Made by a program: the position numbers and the translations under genes. From positions 1 through 41,389 of the forward strand of contig NZ_CAKMLL010000098.1 in the NCBI RefSeq assembly GCF_927797785.1: a stretch of 41,389 nucleotides of DNA, read 5' to 3'. Each line of letters starts with the position of its first letter. Position 1 is the stretch's first letter. The DNA comes from Candidatus Nitrotoga sp. BS. GTDB lineage: Bacteria > Pseudomonadota > Gammaproteobacteria > Burkholderiales > Gallionellaceae. The notes beneath the pieces were generated by a model. It ran no database searches. It saw only the letters and a list, made by a program, of their open reading frames with translations, and was not told the DNA's origin. Shown in pieces: positions 39,264-41,389 of the stretch.

Positions 39264-40490
39264 ATGAATCAACCAAACAATATTGATCCTGCAGAATTAA
39301 ATGTCCAGCCTATCGCAAACATTTATCAAGCGGGACAGATCATAAAAGTTCAGATGAACCTTCAAGTTCGGGAAGTCTGTATCTTTGATCCTGTAATGCG
39401 CTTGTTCATTCGTTCTGAAGGAACTGACACCCATTTGGTGGCTACTGATACGCATCTAGGTGGAGTATTTCTGCCTTGGTTGCCACGCGGCGAGTTCTGC
39501 TTCAGTTTTGATTGGCCAGTATCACTCCCTCCGGGCAGTTATGAACTTGGCGTTTCATGGGGCACGGTAAGCAAGGTTCGTATACCGGATTCATTACAAT
39601 TGTTTTCCATCCACGGAGTTGAATCAGCACAACAGGTCTTATTGGGTACGTGGAGTATTGAGCCGGAAACGGAAGCTCGTATAAACCAGCTGTCATGGCG
39701 TCAAGGTATGACTAATTGGTTTCATCGTCATTTTTGTCATGCTGCCAAAGTCATTGGAGAACTTTGTCTCGCCAACTCTGAAAAACTGCAGGGCAGAATT
39801 CTGGATATCGGTGCGGGAGAAGGCATTACAGATCTGAGTATCGTTCTGCGCTATCAGCCGCAAGAACTCGTTGCCCTGGATATTGTGGACTACATTCAAG
39901 AATTACCCAGAGTCGCACAGGAAAACGGATTGCCTTTACAATCCATGCCAGACAACTTTACTTTTTTACAGCAAAGCTGCGAGGAAATTCCCTATGCCGA
40001 TGAGAGTTTTGACGTAGTCATATCTTGGGGTTCGCTTGAACATATTGCAGGGGGATATCGAAAAACATTGGATGAGGTATATCGAGTGCTGAAACCGGGT
40101 GGTTTATTTTTCGTCGCCCCTGGCTTGTACTATTCAGCAATAGGAAGCCACTTGGGTGAATTTGATTCAACCCCTCACCTACACCTGCGCATTCCAGAAG
40201 CTGACTTAAAAGAAATGGTAATGACCACTAAACCTACGATAATGGATCGTTCTGGCTTTAATGTCACCAATGAAGATTATTGGCGTTTTTATAAAGAACT
40301 TAATCCTATTCGCCTGGCTGATTTTGAAAAAGAATTGCGAAGCTATGGATATATTTTACTTCGCGCCGCAATCAGAACCAGCGAGGTAGTTGAATATGAT
40401 GCGGCATTACAGCCGTATAGCATTCTGGATTTGGCCGTAGAAGAACCCTACATAGCTGTTCAAAAACCGGAAAAAAATCTCAATAATTAA
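39264..40490 (+). CDS. SAM-dependent methyltransferase with N-terminal Wzt-C-like domain
   Basis: The 408 residues form two parts. Residues about 10-125 look like an all-beta domain (HLVATDTHLGGVFLPWLPRG, SLPPGSYELGVSWG), reminiscent of the carbohydrate-binding C-terminal domain of the O-antigen exporter ATPase Wzt. Residues about 150-400 are a class I methyltransferase: DIGAGEG (181-187) binds SAM, ALDIVDYI is motif II, and ESFDVVISWGSLEHI and VLKPGGLFFVAPG complete the fold. The pairing suggests methylation of a sugar, for instance chain capping or glycan decoration. The acceptor is unknown. It is divergent from the TPR-GT41 operon. Confidence 0.82.
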   Translation: MNQPNNIDPAELNVQPIANIYQAGQIIKVQMNLQVREVCIFDPVMRLFIRSEGTDTHLVATDTHLGGVFLPWLPRGEFCFSFDWPVSLPPGSYELGVSWGTVSKVRIPDSLQLFSIHGVESAQQVLLGTWSIEPETEARINQLSWRQGMTNWFHRHFCHAAKVIGELCLANSEKLQGRILDIGAGEGITDLSIVLRYQPQELVALDIVDYIQELPRVAQENGLPLQSMPDNFTFLQQSCEEIPYADESFDVVISWGSLEHIAGGYRKTLDEVYRVLKPGGLFFVAPGLYYSAIGSHLGEFDSTPHLHLRIPEADLKEMVMTTKPTIMDRSGFNVTNEDYWRFYKELNPIRLADFEKELRSYGYILLRAAIRTSEVVEYDAALQPYSILDLAVEEPYIAVQKPEKNLNN

Positions 40491-40622
40491 CAGTCTCGAT
40501 TTTTGTCGTCAATTTTCGGTTTAGACATGTTGTTGTTCTTTACGTCATATGAAAAAAGATAGTAGTGATCGATTTCATCAAGGGAAATTAATTCTGAACG
40601 CGCAGCGACCACGAACGTGGAG

Positions 40623-41336
40623 TTATCCCTTGAGAATTCCAATTAAGCCTTCCGGCGATTTCCAATGTAGCCCACAAATAAATCGCGGCAGACACCACAG
40701 ATCATCTTGATTTGTTACATATCGGCCATCAGCTGAGAACGCAGCTGCCAAACCATGCTCGTCAATGTGATTGGGCAAGTATACTTTTATAAGGTAATCG
40801 TTGTAATGACCGTAAGGAAATGCAAATAAAGGGACTGAAAGTCCATTTGTCTTTTTTGAAATGAAAGCCGAAGCGTCGCGAATCTGAGCGTTCGCATCAG
40901 CATATGTTGCAACTTCATGAAAGCTGCCACGTATTTCTGAAGATAGAACAACACTCGGAACGACGGGGTGTACATGATCCCAACTATGATTTCCGATTGA
41001 AATCATCCCCGTTTTGGAAGCGCTTTCCCACCAGTCATCACCTAACCAGTCTTCATTCAGGAACGTATAACCACATTCTGGACTTCGCGTCATAGCTTGA
41101 CGCGCGAACGGAGAAGCAATTACGAAGCTAGTCGCGCTTAATCCTGGCTGGACATTATTATCGTGTTTAGCTCGAAACGTCATCATTTCGTTATAAAAGC
41201 TTCTCTGGTAACCGTGAATTGGGTGAATAAAATCTTTGTAGTCGAACACTGGGCCATCATCAAAGGTGAGTGCTACATAAATTTTTTCGTCATTTCCCGA
41301 CCGCTCCCCCGCCTGATAACGACTAAGTTTCTCGAC
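40623..41336 (-). pseudogene. Polysaccharide deacetylase (NodB/CE4), 5' end truncated
   Basis: CE4 enzymes remove N-acetyl groups from polysaccharides with a divalent metal. The open frame runs to the right-edge repeat without a proper start. A GTG at 41249 would exclude the first catalytic motif, but the upstream codons encode IYVALTFDDGPVFDY, the essential TFDDG motif, so the real gene begins beyond 41336. The metal-binding HxxxH (NHSWDHVHP) and the AFPYGHYN motif are present. The frame is cut just after LVEKLSRYQ by the CTAG and insertion-sequence end, so the native promoter and N-terminus (possibly a signal or membrane anchor) are displaced. It is convergent with the methyltransferase gene. 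If an ATG lay within the element a fusion could be made; none is visible. Confidence 0.78.
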
Positions 41337-41339
41337 TAG

Positions 41340-41389
41340 TGTAGTGAACCGTAATTAACGGAACTAATAACAATGGTGCCTGTCTCATT
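41340..41389. repeat. Probable insertion-sequence terminus at right edge
   Basis: After CTAG (41336-41339) the sequence TGTAGTGAACCG runs out of the window. Its first seven bases, the CC that follows and GGAACT further in match the left edge read outward, as expected for the opposite end of the same kind of element. The deacetylase reading frame enters it and stops within about 20 bases. Confidence 0.55.

Noticed and set aside
41249-41249. GTG at 41247-41249 as the deacetylase start
   Set aside because: It would remove the catalytic TFDDG motif that is encoded in frame directly upstream.

Overview
The window looks like chromosomal DNA from a betaproteobacterium, probably of the Nitrosomonadales (Gallionellaceae-like), at moderate GC. 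The basis is gene order and protein style: nadD-rsfS-rlmH-maf-rng, glyA-nrdR-ribD-ribE-ribBA-ribH-nusB, and a homodimeric-type aceE followed by aceF. The genus is inference. No tRNA, rRNA or CRISPR array was seen.

Layout. 1-1.7 kb: the left edge reads into what looks like an insertion-sequence end that cuts off a glycogen phosphorylase gene, followed by a decayed membrane-hydrolase pseudogene and a small lipoprotein gene. 2-12.1 kb (+ strand): housekeeping genes ilvA, fau, aceE, aceF, nadD, rsfS, rlmH, maf, rng, with a strongly self-complementary intergenic segment (candidate structured RNA) just before fau. 12.4-15.6 kb: a solitary pilC (- strand), an internally deleted IS630-type element with recognisable ends, and remnants of a second transposase. 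15.6-21.4 kb (- strand): the glyA-nrdR-riboflavin-nusB block, whose RibBA has lost the GTP cyclohydrolase II zinc ligands.

21.8-29.2 kb (- strand): a four-gene signalling unit of outer-membrane porin, small periplasmic phosphate-binding-like protein, BarA-style hybrid histidine kinase (sensor-HK-REC-REC-HPt) and a REC-GAF-GGDEF-EAL response regulator. Tight gene junctions suggest that an envelope signal is relayed to cyclic-di-GMP turnover.

29.5-41.3 kb: an accessory glycosylation locus. One - strand operon encodes three large TPR-plus-GT41 (O-GlcNAc-transferase/SPINDLY-like) proteins and a small GT-A type glycosyltransferase. The middle protein has 1320 residues and holds two complete TPR-GT41 modules in tandem, so the operon contains four GT41 domains of two distinct sequence types. 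Divergent to it is a methyltransferase with an N-terminal beta-sandwich-like domain, and convergent to that is a NodB-type polysaccharide deacetylase whose 5' end is cut by a second copy of the insertion-sequence end. The locus plausibly modifies a surface protein or glycan, but no acceptor is encoded in the window. This locus is the best candidate for an undescribed system.
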